A stretch of DNA of 64,000 nt, taken from assembly GCA_025462735.1 (NCBI GenBank), contig JAOAPC010000022.1:124001-188000 (forward strand), written 5' to 3'. This DNA is from Acidobacteriaceae bacterium. Lineage in GTDB: Bacteria > Acidobacteriota > Terriglobia > Terriglobales > Acidobacteriaceae. A model generated the notes under the pieces. That model was not told where the DNA came from, did no database searches, and saw nothing but the letters and a program-made list of their open reading frames with translations. Position 1 is the stretch's first letter, and the number at the start of each line of letters is the position of its first letter. This document shows, one piece after another, positions 52,661 to 60,606 of the stretch. The translations under genes and the position numbers were made by a program.

Positions 52661-53623
52661 TTAATTGGGCTGCGCTTCGGCTGGAGTCCCAGGCTGCTCC
52701 TCAGGCTGAGGCTGCGCTGAATTGTCATCCGGTGGCGGAGCTGCGTCTATACCGTCCATCGGGACATTGGCGGCAACCCGAGGCGGCGTGTAGCTGGGCA
52801 CATACTCGGCGAAACCCGATTTGCGGCTCAGAATCACGCTCCGCAAACTATTTGGATCAGCTTCAGACCCGACCACCACGAAATTCAAGCCTGAGCCATT
52901 CAGCAACTCTGCGAGAACTTCGCTCGCCGGTGCAGGTCCGGAATCAACCACCACGTGTTCCTGCTCGGTGCCAGCAGGAATGGCAATTTCCGCACCTGTT
53001 TGCTTCTGGATTTGGAACAAGACGTCTGAAAGAGTCGCGTTGCGCGCGTGGATTTCAAGTTGACCATTCGTGTACCGCACGCGAACTCCGTTTATCGGTC
53101 TTTCCGAATTCGCTGCGATGTTCCTGACCACCAGCGGACTCAACTGGCGGGTGACGTGGGTTGTAGCGAGCTTCGTTGATACCCAGCCGATAGTTGGCTG
53201 CTGCGGGCTGGAGTCGTCGAGTGCGTTTGTGCGTTCCGCACCCAGGCTTACGGTAAATCCAGAAGCTGCTGGGACAATGTGGTACCACTCCGGTTCGTTC
53301 AAATCCAAAACGATTCGGGTAATTGGGGGCATGGTCTGAAACAGCCCCACCCGCACTTGCTTTAGTTCATTTCGATTCACCCTAAAATTGCGCAGCCTCG
53401 AGCTAGGAACGGCCCCTGGAATATCAATTACTAAGCGTTCCGGATCGGAAATGATTTGCGCTTGCGTGGTAACCGGTGCGCTGGTCTGAATTTGAAGCTC
53501 AAGCGGGTTTTGGACACTAACTGAGATCTTTTGTACCTGGGTCTGCCGGACCACTTGCGAATGCGCAGGCACTGCCAGCAACGCCAAAACGGCGATTAAG
53601 CAAAGATTTCGCTGGAATGGCAT
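52661..53623 (-). CDS. Secreted AMIN-domain protein, secretin-associated type
   Basis: The 320-residue protein has a signal peptide (LIAVLALLAVPAHSQ), then an AMIN domain (about 30-140, ISVSVQNPLELQIQTSAPV, PERLVIDIPGAVPSS, VRVGLFQTMPPITRIVLDL). AMIN domains bind peptidoglycan and occur in type IV pilus secretin complexes (PilQ) and amidases. From about 190 to 270 there is an STN/N0-like secretin entry domain (LSDVLFQIQKQTGAEIAIP, SEVLAELLNGSGLNFVVVG). There is no secretin barrel. The C-terminus is Pro/Gln/Glu-rich. It looks like a PilQ/PilP accessory; neighbours support a pilus link through the prepilin peptidase. Confidence 0.88.
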   Translation of the reverse strand: MPFQRNLCLIAVLALLAVPAHSQVVRQTQVQKISVSVQNPLELQIQTSAPVTTQAQIISDPERLVIDIPGAVPSSRLRNFRVNRNELKQVRVGLFQTMPPITRIVLDLNEPEWYHIVPAASGFTVSLGAERTNALDDSSPQQPTIGWVSTKLATTHVTRQLSPLVVRNIAANSERPINGVRVRYTNGQLEIHARNATLSDVLFQIQKQTGAEIAIPAGTEQEHVVVDSGPAPASEVLAELLNGSGLNFVVVGSEADPNSLRSVILSRKSGFAEYVPSYTPPRVAANVPMDGIDAAPPPDDNSAQPQPEEQPGTPAEAQPN

Positions 53624-53733
53624 GATCCTGAGCGGATTCTAGCAGCGCAGAACGGATGGGAGTCGACACGTAAGTACTAGTACCGCATGGATAAATGACA
53701 CGGAGGTTCATGCTAGCGGCAGCTCCGGGCGGA

Positions 53734-54675
53734 TCAGCGCCTTCGATAACGCGCAAAGATCATTCCGGCTCCGGAGAGCACCAGGATGATAGTGCCCGGT
53801 TCGGGTGTTGTAGGTGGAGGATTGCCTCCGCCGCCACCACCACCTCCGCCCCCACCGCCGCCTCCGCCTACACCACCACCACCGCCGCCGAGGGGCGGGG
53901 GCACGAAGGCTCCGGGAGGTCCGCCAGCACCCACACCGCTTGCGCCGGAACTGGGACGAAGCGGCATCGCAGGATCGAGGTTAAGCAGGCTGGAGTTAAG
54001 CGCGGCTGGGAATGCTTCAATTCCGCTGGCCATGGCATCTGGACGGTCCAGTTCCGCCATGGTTGGTTCTTCAGGTGAAGTGCCAGCCTGCGGCAAAACT
54101 GAAACCTGGTTTCCGCAGCGTGCGCGTGCGGTGACGCTGCCATCTGTGAGCAACTTTTCGCCCGGGTGAAGACTGGCCTGCTGGACGGTCCAGTAGATCT
54201 TGTTTCGCAAACGGTACGAGAGATAAACCTTCCGCGGCTCTTTTACTTCCACGATGCGCGCCCGGCGATAGTTAAAACCGGCGTAGTGCTTGGCAATGAC
54301 AGAATCGTGGGCAGCGGCTTCGTGCAATTCCTCCGTCGAACCTACGCCACCGGGAACCACCGAATATGGGTAAACTAACCGTCGATTGCGCGGCTGAATT
54401 TTCGGAGCCTGCTGAGGCGCCCGGACGTTGGAGGTAACAGAACCGGCAGAAGAAGGTGATTTCCGTACCTGTTCAGGAGTCTCGGGTAAACTCGAAATCC
54501 AGCGGACACCGGCCACGCAAATGGCTGCCAGGGTTAGAAATGCGATCGCGCGAACAGTTAGTCCCGCTAAATCTGCTCTCTTCTTGACTGGACCTCTTCT
54601 AACCCGGTGACGCAAGTGATTCAAATCTTCTCCTGAAACGCGCTTCGGCGACGGAAAGTGCAATGGGGTGTGCAA
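53734..54675 (-). CDS. PEP-CTERM-sorted protein with poly-glycine run
   Basis: The 313-residue protein ends with TTPEPGTIILVLSGAGMIFARYRRR, a classic PEP-CTERM: PEP motif, membrane helix and Arg-rich tail. Such proteins are processed by an exosortase in EPS-making bacteria. No exosortase gene is in the window. The N-terminus has a membrane anchor (VRAIAFLTLAAICVAGVRWI, about 41-60). The middle (about 115-165) is a folded-looking basic region (HYAGFNYRRARIVEV, VYLSYRLRNKIYWTV). The stretch before the PEP motif (about 255-290) is almost pure glycine, with three Pro-rich breaks. The repeat could vary in length by slippage. Role unknown, likely surface or EPS linked. Confidence 0.82.
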   Translation of the reverse strand: MHTPLHFPSPKRVSGEDLNHLRHRVRRGPVKKRADLAGLTVRAIAFLTLAAICVAGVRWISSLPETPEQVRKSPSSAGSVTSNVRAPQQAPKIQPRNRRLVYPYSVVPGGVGSTEELHEAAAHDSVIAKHYAGFNYRRARIVEVKEPRKVYLSYRLRNKIYWTVQQASLHPGEKLLTDGSVTARARCGNQVSVLPQAGTSPEEPTMAELDRPDAMASGIEAFPAALNSSLLNLDPAMPLRPSSGASGVGAGGPPGAFVPPPLGGGGGGVGGGGGGGGGGGGGGGNPPPTTPEPGTIILVLSGAGMIFARYRRR

Positions 54676-54919
54676 GCTTCATTGCAGTTGACGTGCCATA
54701 GCGCTCGCGAGCGCGGCCGTGTAAATCCAAGAAATGTTGGGGAACGAGCACTGCTATTGTCGGGGATGCTAGCAGAGTAGGAAAAACATTGCACAAAAAT
54801 AATCTGTTGATAATTGAGGTTCGGATACGAACCGGATAGCGCGCAACTAACATACAATCCAGCAACTTAGGGGTGCATAAAGGCTGTGAATATTCGGCTT
54901 CGACTGAGCATGTTTCCAC

Positions 54920-54946
54920 TTGTTGAATGATGTCGCGGTTTATATT
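54920..54946 (+). promoter_or_regulatory. Candidate promoter of glmU
   Basis: TTGTTG (54920-54925) and TATATT (54941-54946) with a short 15-base spacer. The -10 is only nine bases before the ATG, so a transcript from it would be nearly leaderless; no ribosome-binding site is seen. Confidence 0.3.
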
Positions 54947-54954
54947 GGAACTCG

Positions 54955-56361
54955 ATGAAATCGTCGCTGAATCGTACTGGACCGCAATCCCGAACCGCGA
55001 TCGCGATCATGGCCGCAGGCAAAGGCACCAGGCTTAAGTCCAAGCATCCGAAAGTCTTGCACGAGGTCGGCGGCAAAGCACTCTTGGCGCACGTTATTGT
55101 CGCCGCCCGGCAGGTAGTTGACCCTCAAGACATCTATGTGATCGTCGGCCATGAGGCCGACAAGGTGCAGCACACTGTACAGTCAAGCGGAGTCCAATTC
55201 GTGCTGCAGGAACCTCAACGCGGAACAGGTCACGCGCTCATGTCTGCGGCACCAGCGCTGGTGAATTATGACCAGGTGATCGTGCTTTCGGGCGATGCTC
55301 CGCTGATTACGGCGGCGACCATCTCGAAGCTGCGTGATTTTCATCAGCAGAAAAAAGCTGCCATGACAATTCTGAGCGCGCAGCTGGATAATCCTACCGG
55401 CTACGGAAGAATAATTCGCGAGGGCAGTGACGTTAAGGCAGTAGTCGAAGAAAAATCCAGTACGCCGGCACAAAGAAAGATTCGCGAAATCAACTCGGGA
55501 TTTTACGTCTTCTCAACCAAGCCGCTTTTTGAAAATATTGAGCGGCTGAGAACCGATAATCCTCATGGCGAGTATTACCTGACGGATATGGCGGCGGTGT
55601 TGCGAAAGGCGAAACAGCGGGTAGCTGCCATGAAAACCGACTACCCATCGGAAATCTTAGGGAGCAACACCCGCGCCGAGTTGGTTGACATCGACCGCAA
55701 GATGCGGCATGAGAAGTGCCTGAAGCTGATGTCGGCGGGCGTCACCATTTTTTTCCCGGATACTTGTGTGATCGACTCGGATGTGGAAATTGGCGCGGAC
55801 ACGACCATCGAGCCGTTTGTGCAATTGCGAGGGAATACGCGCATCGGCAGCGATTGCCGCATTCGTTCGTATTCGGTAATTCAAAATTCGCAAATCGCCA
55901 ATGATGTGCTCGTCAAGCCGGGATGCGTGCTCGATGAAGCCACCATCTCGAATGGCGCAATCCTGGGGCCGTATTCGCACTTGCGTCCCGGAAGTGAAAT
56001 TGGGGAAGGCGCGCACGTCGGTAATTTTGTGGAGACCAAGAAAATTCGTCTGGGGAAAAAGTCCAAGGCAAACCACCTCACATATCTCGGCGACGCCGAG
56101 GTCGGCGACGGCGTGAACATCGGCGCCGGGACAATCACCTGCAACTACGACGGCGTACACAAGCACAAGACGATTATTGAAGATGGAGCATTCATAGGTA
56201 GCGATGCGACGCTGGTTGCACCCGTGAAAATAGGCAAGGGCGCCTATGTGGCGGCGGCTTCGTGTATCACGGAAGACGTTCCACCGGATTCACTCGCATT
56301 AGGACGCGCGAAGCAGATCGTGAAAGAGGGCTGGGCGAAAACGAAGCTGGAGAAAAGGTAG
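54955..56361 (+). CDS. glmU: Bifunctional UDP-GlcNAc pyrophosphorylase / glucosamine-1-P acetyltransferase
   Basis: GlmU acetylates glucosamine 1-phosphate and couples the product to UTP, giving UDP-GlcNAc for peptidoglycan and lipid A. The 468-residue length is normal. The uridylyltransferase domain has AIMAAGKGTRLKSKHPKVLHEVGGK near the start, VLSGDAPLITAATI and YYLTDMAAVLRKA. The left-handed beta-helix acetyltransferase has hexapeptide repeats, HLRPGSEIGEGAHVGNFVE, TKKIRLGKKSKANHLTYLGDAEVG and NIGAGTITCNYDGVHKH, which hold the catalytic His and the acetyl-CoA site. It likely supplies the precursor for lpxB's pathway and cell wall. Confidence 0.96.
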   Translation: MKSSLNRTGPQSRTAIAIMAAGKGTRLKSKHPKVLHEVGGKALLAHVIVAARQVVDPQDIYVIVGHEADKVQHTVQSSGVQFVLQEPQRGTGHALMSAAPALVNYDQVIVLSGDAPLITAATISKLRDFHQQKKAAMTILSAQLDNPTGYGRIIREGSDVKAVVEEKSSTPAQRKIREINSGFYVFSTKPLFENIERLRTDNPHGEYYLTDMAAVLRKAKQRVAAMKTDYPSEILGSNTRAELVDIDRKMRHEKCLKLMSAGVTIFFPDTCVIDSDVEIGADTTIEPFVQLRGNTRIGSDCRIRSYSVIQNSQIANDVLVKPGCVLDEATISNGAILGPYSHLRPGSEIGEGAHVGNFVETKKIRLGKKSKANHLTYLGDAEVGDGVNIGAGTITCNYDGVHKHKTIIEDGAFIGSDATLVAPVKIGKGAYVAAASCITEDVPPDSLALGRAKQIVKEGWAKTKLEKR

Positions 56362-56367
56362 GCCGCC

Positions 56368-57690
56368 CTACTTGGTGCCGACCGTCTGGACTTGTGCCGA
56401 GTTTGCCAGTCCCTGTCGCGCAGCCCAGATGCTATTCACCAAAATGCACAGAGCGAGAACTCCCATGACCAGCAGACCTCGACTGTCGAGTTTGGGGAAC
56501 AGCAGCAACGAGACCGCGACTGCGAGCAGCGCAAAAAGATTTCCCATCGGGAGACGGAATTGGGCCTCGGGCACGTCCTTCTTGCGGCGCAGTACGGGCA
56601 GTGCCGCACAAACGGAGGCGTAGTAGATCAGGCGAGCCATGGCTGAGATAGTCACGTTCCACTGAAAGCTTCCGATCAAAGAAAACAACCAAAGGCAGAG
56701 CCCGAATATGACAATCGCGATGTGGGGAGTTCGAAATTTCTCGTGTACTGCCGCCAGCCACTGCGGCATGTCTCCATGTTCAGCCTGGGCAAACAGGATG
56801 CGCGGGAAACCCAGAATGTTTGCACTCAAGTAGCCGTAGCAGGAGACCATAACGCCAATGCTCACCAGCCGCGCTCCCCAAACTCCGAGCATCAGTTGCG
56901 CTGCGGAGGCCATGGGACGATCTGTCATCGATGAACCGGGCAGCAGAGAAATGACCACCCACTGCGTCATGGCGTATATCAGCCCGCAGACGATTAGCGC
57001 TAGTGCCAAGGCGAAGGGGTAATCGCGACGCGGGTCCTTCGCCTCTCCTCCGACCATGAGAGCGGTTTCATAGCCGCCGTAGGCAAACATCAACAGCAGG
57101 ACCGGGTGCAGCCAGAGCTTTGGCGGACCGCTCGGTAAAGAAATTACCAGTGGCAGGTGTTTGAACGCGACGAAAAATAATGCCGCAACGATGAACGCAA
57201 CCAGTGTTACGAGCTTGGCCACAGTGAAAAGATTGCTCTGAGTTGCTCCCTTTGTGACACCGAGGTAGTTCACCGCTGTCAGGAGTCCCAAGAGCAGAGT
57301 CAGAATGATGAGACGTGGGAGCGTGCTCTTTGCACCAGGCCAGAATTCACCCAGGTAAATAACAAATAAGTTGGCGTTGGCCGCGGCTGCCGTCAGCCGA
57401 GTCAGCCAGCCTATCCATGCAATAGCAATTCCGAAGCTGCGGCCGAAGGCGGTTCGCGTGTAGAGATAAATTCCGCCACTCTGATCGAAACGCGAAGCCA
57501 CTTCGGCGAAACAGGCTATAACGAGTCCGGTTGCAGCCGCAGCAAACAACCAGGCAAACGGACTGGCATTGCCCAACGCGCCTGCGATGACCGACGGCAG
57601 GCCGAAGACACCGCTGCCGATTATGCAATTAATCATCAGGGCAGCCAAACTCCAGCGGCCAATGGCGCGGACTAGCGTGGGGCTAGGCAC
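56368..57690 (-). CDS. APC-superfamily amino acid permease
   Basis: The 440-residue protein has about 12 hydrophobic helices. Its first helix has MINCIIGSGVFGLPSVIAG, the broken-helix GSGxFG motif of APC transporters. Helix six has LMFAYGGYETALMVGGEAKDPRRDYPFAL, the FAYGG(F/Y)E signature. Length and topology are standard for the group that includes cationic and other amino acid transporters. Substrate unknown. It converges on glmU with six bases between the stops. Confidence 0.9.
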   Translation of the reverse strand: MPSPTLVRAIGRWSLAALMINCIIGSGVFGLPSVIAGALGNASPFAWLFAAAATGLVIACFAEVASRFDQSGGIYLYTRTAFGRSFGIAIAWIGWLTRLTAAAANANLFVIYLGEFWPGAKSTLPRLIILTLLLGLLTAVNYLGVTKGATQSNLFTVAKLVTLVAFIVAALFFVAFKHLPLVISLPSGPPKLWLHPVLLLMFAYGGYETALMVGGEAKDPRRDYPFALALALIVCGLIYAMTQWVVISLLPGSSMTDRPMASAAQLMLGVWGARLVSIGVMVSCYGYLSANILGFPRILFAQAEHGDMPQWLAAVHEKFRTPHIAIVIFGLCLWLFSLIGSFQWNVTISAMARLIYYASVCAALPVLRRKKDVPEAQFRLPMGNLFALLAVAVSLLLFPKLDSRGLLVMGVLALCILVNSIWAARQGLANSAQVQTVGTK

Positions 57691-57907
57691 TGCTGGTTTG
57701 TATCACAGGTGCATTCTCGCCGAAATTCTGAGTGCTCGATGCAGGCTGCCGATTTCTTAACCGCAGCACGCACAGGAAAACCCTGCGCGTTGACATTTCC
57801 ACAGGAGAAGGTTCAAACTACCCACTCTGACAGGCGAGTTGTTCTGCCCGCGAGCAGGCAAAGACGCGGCGTCCGCCGTTAACGCTAATTCATTGAAACT
57901 TTTGCTT

Positions 57908-58354
57908 ATGGCCGGCGACCGGTTCTCTTACAACCTGGATTCGACGCTGGAGACCGTGGACAGAGCGGAGCAGACAGCCAGCCGCATTGCAAGCGAGAAT
58001 GGTTTTGACGAAGACGAAGTCATGCAGATTGCCATGGCGGTGCGCGAGGCCGCGGTCAATGCCGTGCTGCATGGCAACGCTTACGATCCGGAGAAAAAGA
58101 TCGAATTAAAATTCGAGCGCACCACTCGCGACCTGGTCATTACGATTCGTGACCAGGGGAGGGGAATGGACTTGGCCAGGATCCCCGATCCGCTCGCGCC
58201 GGAAAATCTGTTAAAAACCTCGGGCCGCGGAATTTTTTTAATTCGTTCGTTTATGGATGATGTAGAGATTCACCCGTCCAGTACGGGAACAGAAATCAAA
58301 CTTATAAAGCACGTCCACGGCATGGCCGAGGGCGGCAAGGAGGCTTCCCAGTGA
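57908..58354 (+). CDS. RsbW-like ATP-binding anti-sigma / switch kinase
   Basis: I take the ATG at 57908 ([13 protein letters not shown]). The 148-residue product has a HATPase_c_2 fold: N-box [19 protein letters not shown]1 [10 protein letters not shown]2 [13 protein letters not shown] and a closing strand TGTEIKLIK. RsbW/SpoIIAB kinases phosphorylate a STAS protein and sequester a sigma factor. The last four bases overlap the STAS gene, so they are made as a pair. No sigma factor lies next to them, and no RsbU phosphatase, so the target is not seen here. Confidence 0.9.
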   Translation: MAGDRFSYNLDSTLETVDRAEQTASRIASENGFDEDEVMQIAMAVREAAVNAVLHGNAYDPEKKIELKFERTTRDLVITIRDQGRGMDLARIPDPLAPENLLKTSGRGIFLIRSFMDDVEIHPSSTGTEIKLIKHVHGMAEGGKEASQ

Positions 58355-58695
58355 ATTTAAAAGTCAGCACGCGGCAGGTTGATGGGGTCAGCATTGTCGA
58401 TTGCAGCGGACGCATTACGCTTGGCGAGGGCAGCGTAGTACTTCGCGATACAGTAAAGGACCTTCTCGGCAAGGGCCAGAAAAAAATCCTGCTGAACCTC
58501 GGCGACGTGAACTATATCGACAGCTCCGGAATCGGCGAGCTGGTTAGCGCATATACGACCGCAAAAAACCAGGGCGGCGAACTGAAACTGCTGAAGCTGA
58601 CCAAGAAGGTGCACGACCTGCTGCAGATCACCAAGCTGTACACGGTCTTCGATGTGAAAGACGACGAGACCGCAGCGGTGAAGGCCTTCCGGTAA
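58351..58695 (+). CDS. STAS-domain anti-anti-sigma factor (RsbV/SpoIIAA-like)
   Basis: The 114-residue protein is a single STAS domain: [20 protein letters not shown] at the start and [20 protein letters not shown] with the Ser that the partner kinase phosphorylates (IDSSGIG). It ends with [21 protein letters not shown]. It starts with GTG inside the previous stop (GTGA). Phosphorylation state presumably controls release of a sigma factor or another regulator from the RsbW-like protein. A terminator follows at 58703. Confidence 0.92.
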   Translation: MNLKVSTRQVDGVSIVDCSGRITLGEGSVVLRDTVKDLLGKGQKKILLNLGDVNYIDSSGIGELVSAYTTAKNQGGELKLLKLTKKVHDLLQITKLYTVFDVKDDETAAVKAFR

Positions 58696-58702
58696 TTTAA
58701 TT

Positions 58703-58740
58703 GGGCCGGATTAGCTTCCGGCCCGTCTTCCCTTTTTTGG
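58703..58740 (+). terminator. Rho-independent terminator after the STAS gene
   Basis: GGGCCGGA and TCCGGCCC around a six-base loop, followed by GTCTTCCCTTTTTT. Confidence 0.8.
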
Positions 58741-58830
58741 AATGAATCTGTAATTTTTCTGCGAAGTTTCCCGCCAGATCCACCCATTGGCTACAACATG
58801 CGGTTGCTATGAGGCTCGAGATATTTAAGC

Positions 58831-58860
58831 TCATGGGTGGAGCAGCGCTTCAGCGCTGCG
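58831..58860 (-). repeat. REP element, GCGCTGAAGCGC stem, copy 1
   Basis: ATGGGTGGAGCAGCGCTTCA, then GCGCTGCG: a GGAG foot on the plus strand and a palindromic stem. Confidence 0.8.
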
Positions 58861-58980
58861 TTAAGTGCAGACTTTGAGAACGCGGGCTCCAGCCCGGCAG
58901 ATCCCCGCCACGACTCGCGGTTCCGCAGCGCGCGATCCGGCACCTCAGCGGCTGGAGCCAATTCAGATTAAGAATCCAAG

Positions 58981-59010
58981 GCGGCGCTGAAGCGCTGCGC
59001 CACCCATGAA
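58981..59010 (+). repeat. REP element, GCGCTGAAGCGC stem, copy 2
   Basis: GGCGCTGAAGCGCTGCGCC, then ACCCATGAAAA: inverse orientation to copy 1, with one change in the foot. A CCTCAGCGGCTGGAGCC element lies 40 bases before. Confidence 0.75.
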
Positions 59011-59269
59011 AATACGTATCAGCCGGCACCGGGGACGAGCGACTTTGACTCTACATGATTTCATTTTGGAACCAGCGCCGTAATTTTTTTTCGAACCTCC
59101 CTTCCTGATCCATTTGTTAGCTTTACAATTCTTCTGATTTACGCAGTGATTAGGCTAACCAAAAACTTCGGAAGTTCATGGGTAGAACAGCGGACTTCGG
59201 TTCTTAAATCCATAATTAACCGCAAACCTTGGTGAGAGTTCAGGGGTGACCGGCAACCCTTGATGAAAA

Positions 59270-59300
59270 TTCATGGGTGGAGCAGCGCTTTAGCGCTGCA
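59270..59300 (-). repeat. REP element, GCGCTGAAGCGC stem, copy 3
   Basis: CATGGGTGGAGCAGCGCTTT, then AGCGCTGCA. It is the REP nearest the 5' side of the RAYT gene and faces the copies on its 3' side. Confidence 0.8.
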
Positions 59301-59347
59301 ATAAAAAGTGGAGCCCCAATTCAGCGCGCTTTAGCGCGAGGGCTGTT

Positions 59348-59863
59348 ATGACCATCCCATATCGCGGCACTACTGGAGATGGCAACTACTTTGTGACTTC
59401 TTCTACATTTCAGAAGAAAGCTCTTCTTCAGTCTGAGCGGATGGCGTCATTGCTTATTGCGACCCTAATCGAGTACCGGAATCAGCAAAAATATGAGCTC
59501 CATGAATTCGTGGTAATGCCTGACCACTTTCACTTGCTGATCACTCCAATCGTCACTTTGGAACGAGCAATTCAATTGATAAAAGGTGGCTTTTCATTTC
59601 GAGCTGGAAGATTATTTCGCGTTCCAGGGAACATCTGGCAGACAAGCTTTTACGATCGACGCGTAAGGGATGCTGAGGAGCACCAGGCCTTCAGACAATA
59701 TATTCATTGGAATCCAGTGAAGCGCGGGTTGGTGAGGAGTCCAGAAGAATATGGGTACAGCTCGGTCTCACGAAGCGCAAAACTGGACCCGTTACCTCAG
59801 CGGCTAAAGCCGGCAGTTGATCAGGAAATTGGACGCAGCGCTGAAGCGCTGCTCCACCCATGA
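59348..59863 (+). CDS. REP-associated tyrosine transposase (RAYT, IS200-like)
   Basis: RAYTs are Y1 HUH endonucleases that cut single-stranded DNA at REP hairpins and are thought to spread them. The 171-residue protein has the HUH-type motif ELHEFVVMPDHFHLLITP (His60 and His62), then IWQTSFYDRRVRDAEEHQAF and QYIHWNPVKRGLV, the family hallmark; Tyr118 or Tyr102 is the likely catalytic Tyr. GAGGG lies before the ATG. The last about 22 residues (QRLKPAVDQE, then IGRSAEALLHP) are encoded by a CCTCAGCGGCTAAAGCCG element plus a REP, and the TGA stop is part of the REP's CCATGA tail. There is no IS-like terminal repeat, as expected for the single-copy RAYT group. Confidence 0.92.
   Translation: MTIPYRGTTGDGNYFVTSSTFQKKALLQSERMASLLIATLIEYRNQQKYELHEFVVMPDHFHLLITPIVTLERAIQLIKGGFSFRAGRLFRVPGNIWQTSFYDRRVRDAEEHQAFRQYIHWNPVKRGLVRSPEEYGYSSVSRSAKLDPLPQRLKPAVDQEIGRSAEALLHP
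59796..59863 (+). repeat. REP pair inside the RAYT 3' end
   Basis: CCTCAGCGGCTAAAGCCG (59796-59813) and GCAGCGCTGAAGCGCTGCTC, then CACCCATGA (59835-59863). The second is a perfect GCGCTGAAGCGC-stem REP. Both are translated. Confidence 0.8.
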
Positions 59864-59896
59864 AGATGCGGCAGAGAGGATGCAACGAAATTAGAT

Positions 59897-59927
59897 GCAG
59901 GGCTGAAAGCGCTGCTCCACCCGTGAA
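59897..59927 (+). repeat. REP element, downstream of the RAYT gene
   Basis: GCAGGGCTGAAAGCGCTGCT, then CCACCCGTGAAGAA: a slightly decayed stem with an intact tail. Confidence 0.7.
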
Positions 59928-59953
59928 GAACCGTTATGATTAGCGGGAGCATC

Positions 59954-59980
59954 GGCGGGCGAGACGCCCGCCCCTCCACA
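59954..59980. repeat. REP-like hairpin, GGGCGAGACGCCC stem
   Basis: GGCGGGCGAGACGCCCGCC, then CCTCCACA. The same stem as the lpxB hairpin at 15895, here in front of the OB-fold gene. Confidence 0.7.
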
Positions 59981-60068
59981 TCCAAAATCCAATTTCATTT
60001 TGGGAAAACAACTTCAGTTTTTTTACTTCTTAACTTCCGTTTCTTTCCATCACAACTAGAATTTGCGC

Positions 60069-60569
60069 ATGAAACAGGTTCCGCGAATTCTGATTGCATT
60101 GCTGTTCCCTTCCCTGTCGCTTGCTTCCTGCATTCCTTTCGATCAAGCGCGCAATCACCTTGATGAAACTCAATGCATCACCGGGAAAGTAATTCGTGTG
60201 CAGGAAGGCGAAGAGGGCGCGCAATATCTGGACTTTTGCGGAGACTATCGGCTGTGTCCGTTCACCGTGGTCGTCTTTCCGCACGATCTTAAAAAAGTCG
60301 GGGACGTGCGGCAGCTTGCTGGCAAGGTCGTGGAGATCAGGGGCGAGGTAAAAGAGTACGACGACCGCGCGCAGATCGTTCTGGAAAATTCCAAGCAGTT
60401 AAGCAACGGGCTTATGCGCCTTTCGCCTTTACCCAAAAGCTTCGACGTGGAGCAACGAGGGCATTTCAGCGTCGGTAACTCGAGGCGTCCGCGTTCCAGC
60501 CGCGCCCGGAAGAAAAAAGGAATTCCGACTCTGCCCGCCAATCTTCCGGAAGACGCAGAGTCGGATTGA
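60069..60569 (+). CDS. Exported OB-fold-like protein, possible lipoprotein
   Basis: The ATG at 60069 gives a 166-residue protein. A signal-like stretch (ILIALLFPSLSLASC) ends in LASC, which fits a lipobox. The mature part has TQCITGKVIRVQEGEEGAQYL, CPFTVVVFPHDLKKVG and VVEIRGEVKEYDDRAQIVL, the strand pattern of an OB fold as in nucleic-acid-binding or nuclease-linked domains. Three or four Cys (FCGDYRLCPF) may pair. The C-terminus is basic and Ser/Arg-rich (SRRPRSSRARKKKG). It converges on the next gene. Function not known; nucleic-acid binding is only a possibility. Confidence 0.72.
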   Translation: MKQVPRILIALLFPSLSLASCIPFDQARNHLDETQCITGKVIRVQEGEEGAQYLDFCGDYRLCPFTVVVFPHDLKKVGDVRQLAGKVVEIRGEVKEYDDRAQIVLENSKQLSNGLMRLSPLPKSFDVEQRGHFSVGNSRRPRSSRARKKKGIPTLPANLPEDAESD

Positions 60570-60606
60570 TCCACCTAACGATCCATAATCTGGTAGAGCG
60601 AATCTG

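Larger units (their letters stand above)
58741..59347. other. 607-base gap rich in REP elements before the RAYT gene
   Basis: Three clear REPs (58831-58860, 58981-59010 and 59270-59300), decayed relatives near 59176 and 59234, a GGGCTCCAGCCCG-type hairpin at about 58885, and GCGCGCTTTAGCGCG at about 59325. No gene is seen. Confidence 0.75.

Noticed and set aside
53786-54169. Plus-strand proline-rich frame
   Set aside because: Antisense of the poly-glycine segment of the PEP-CTERM protein.
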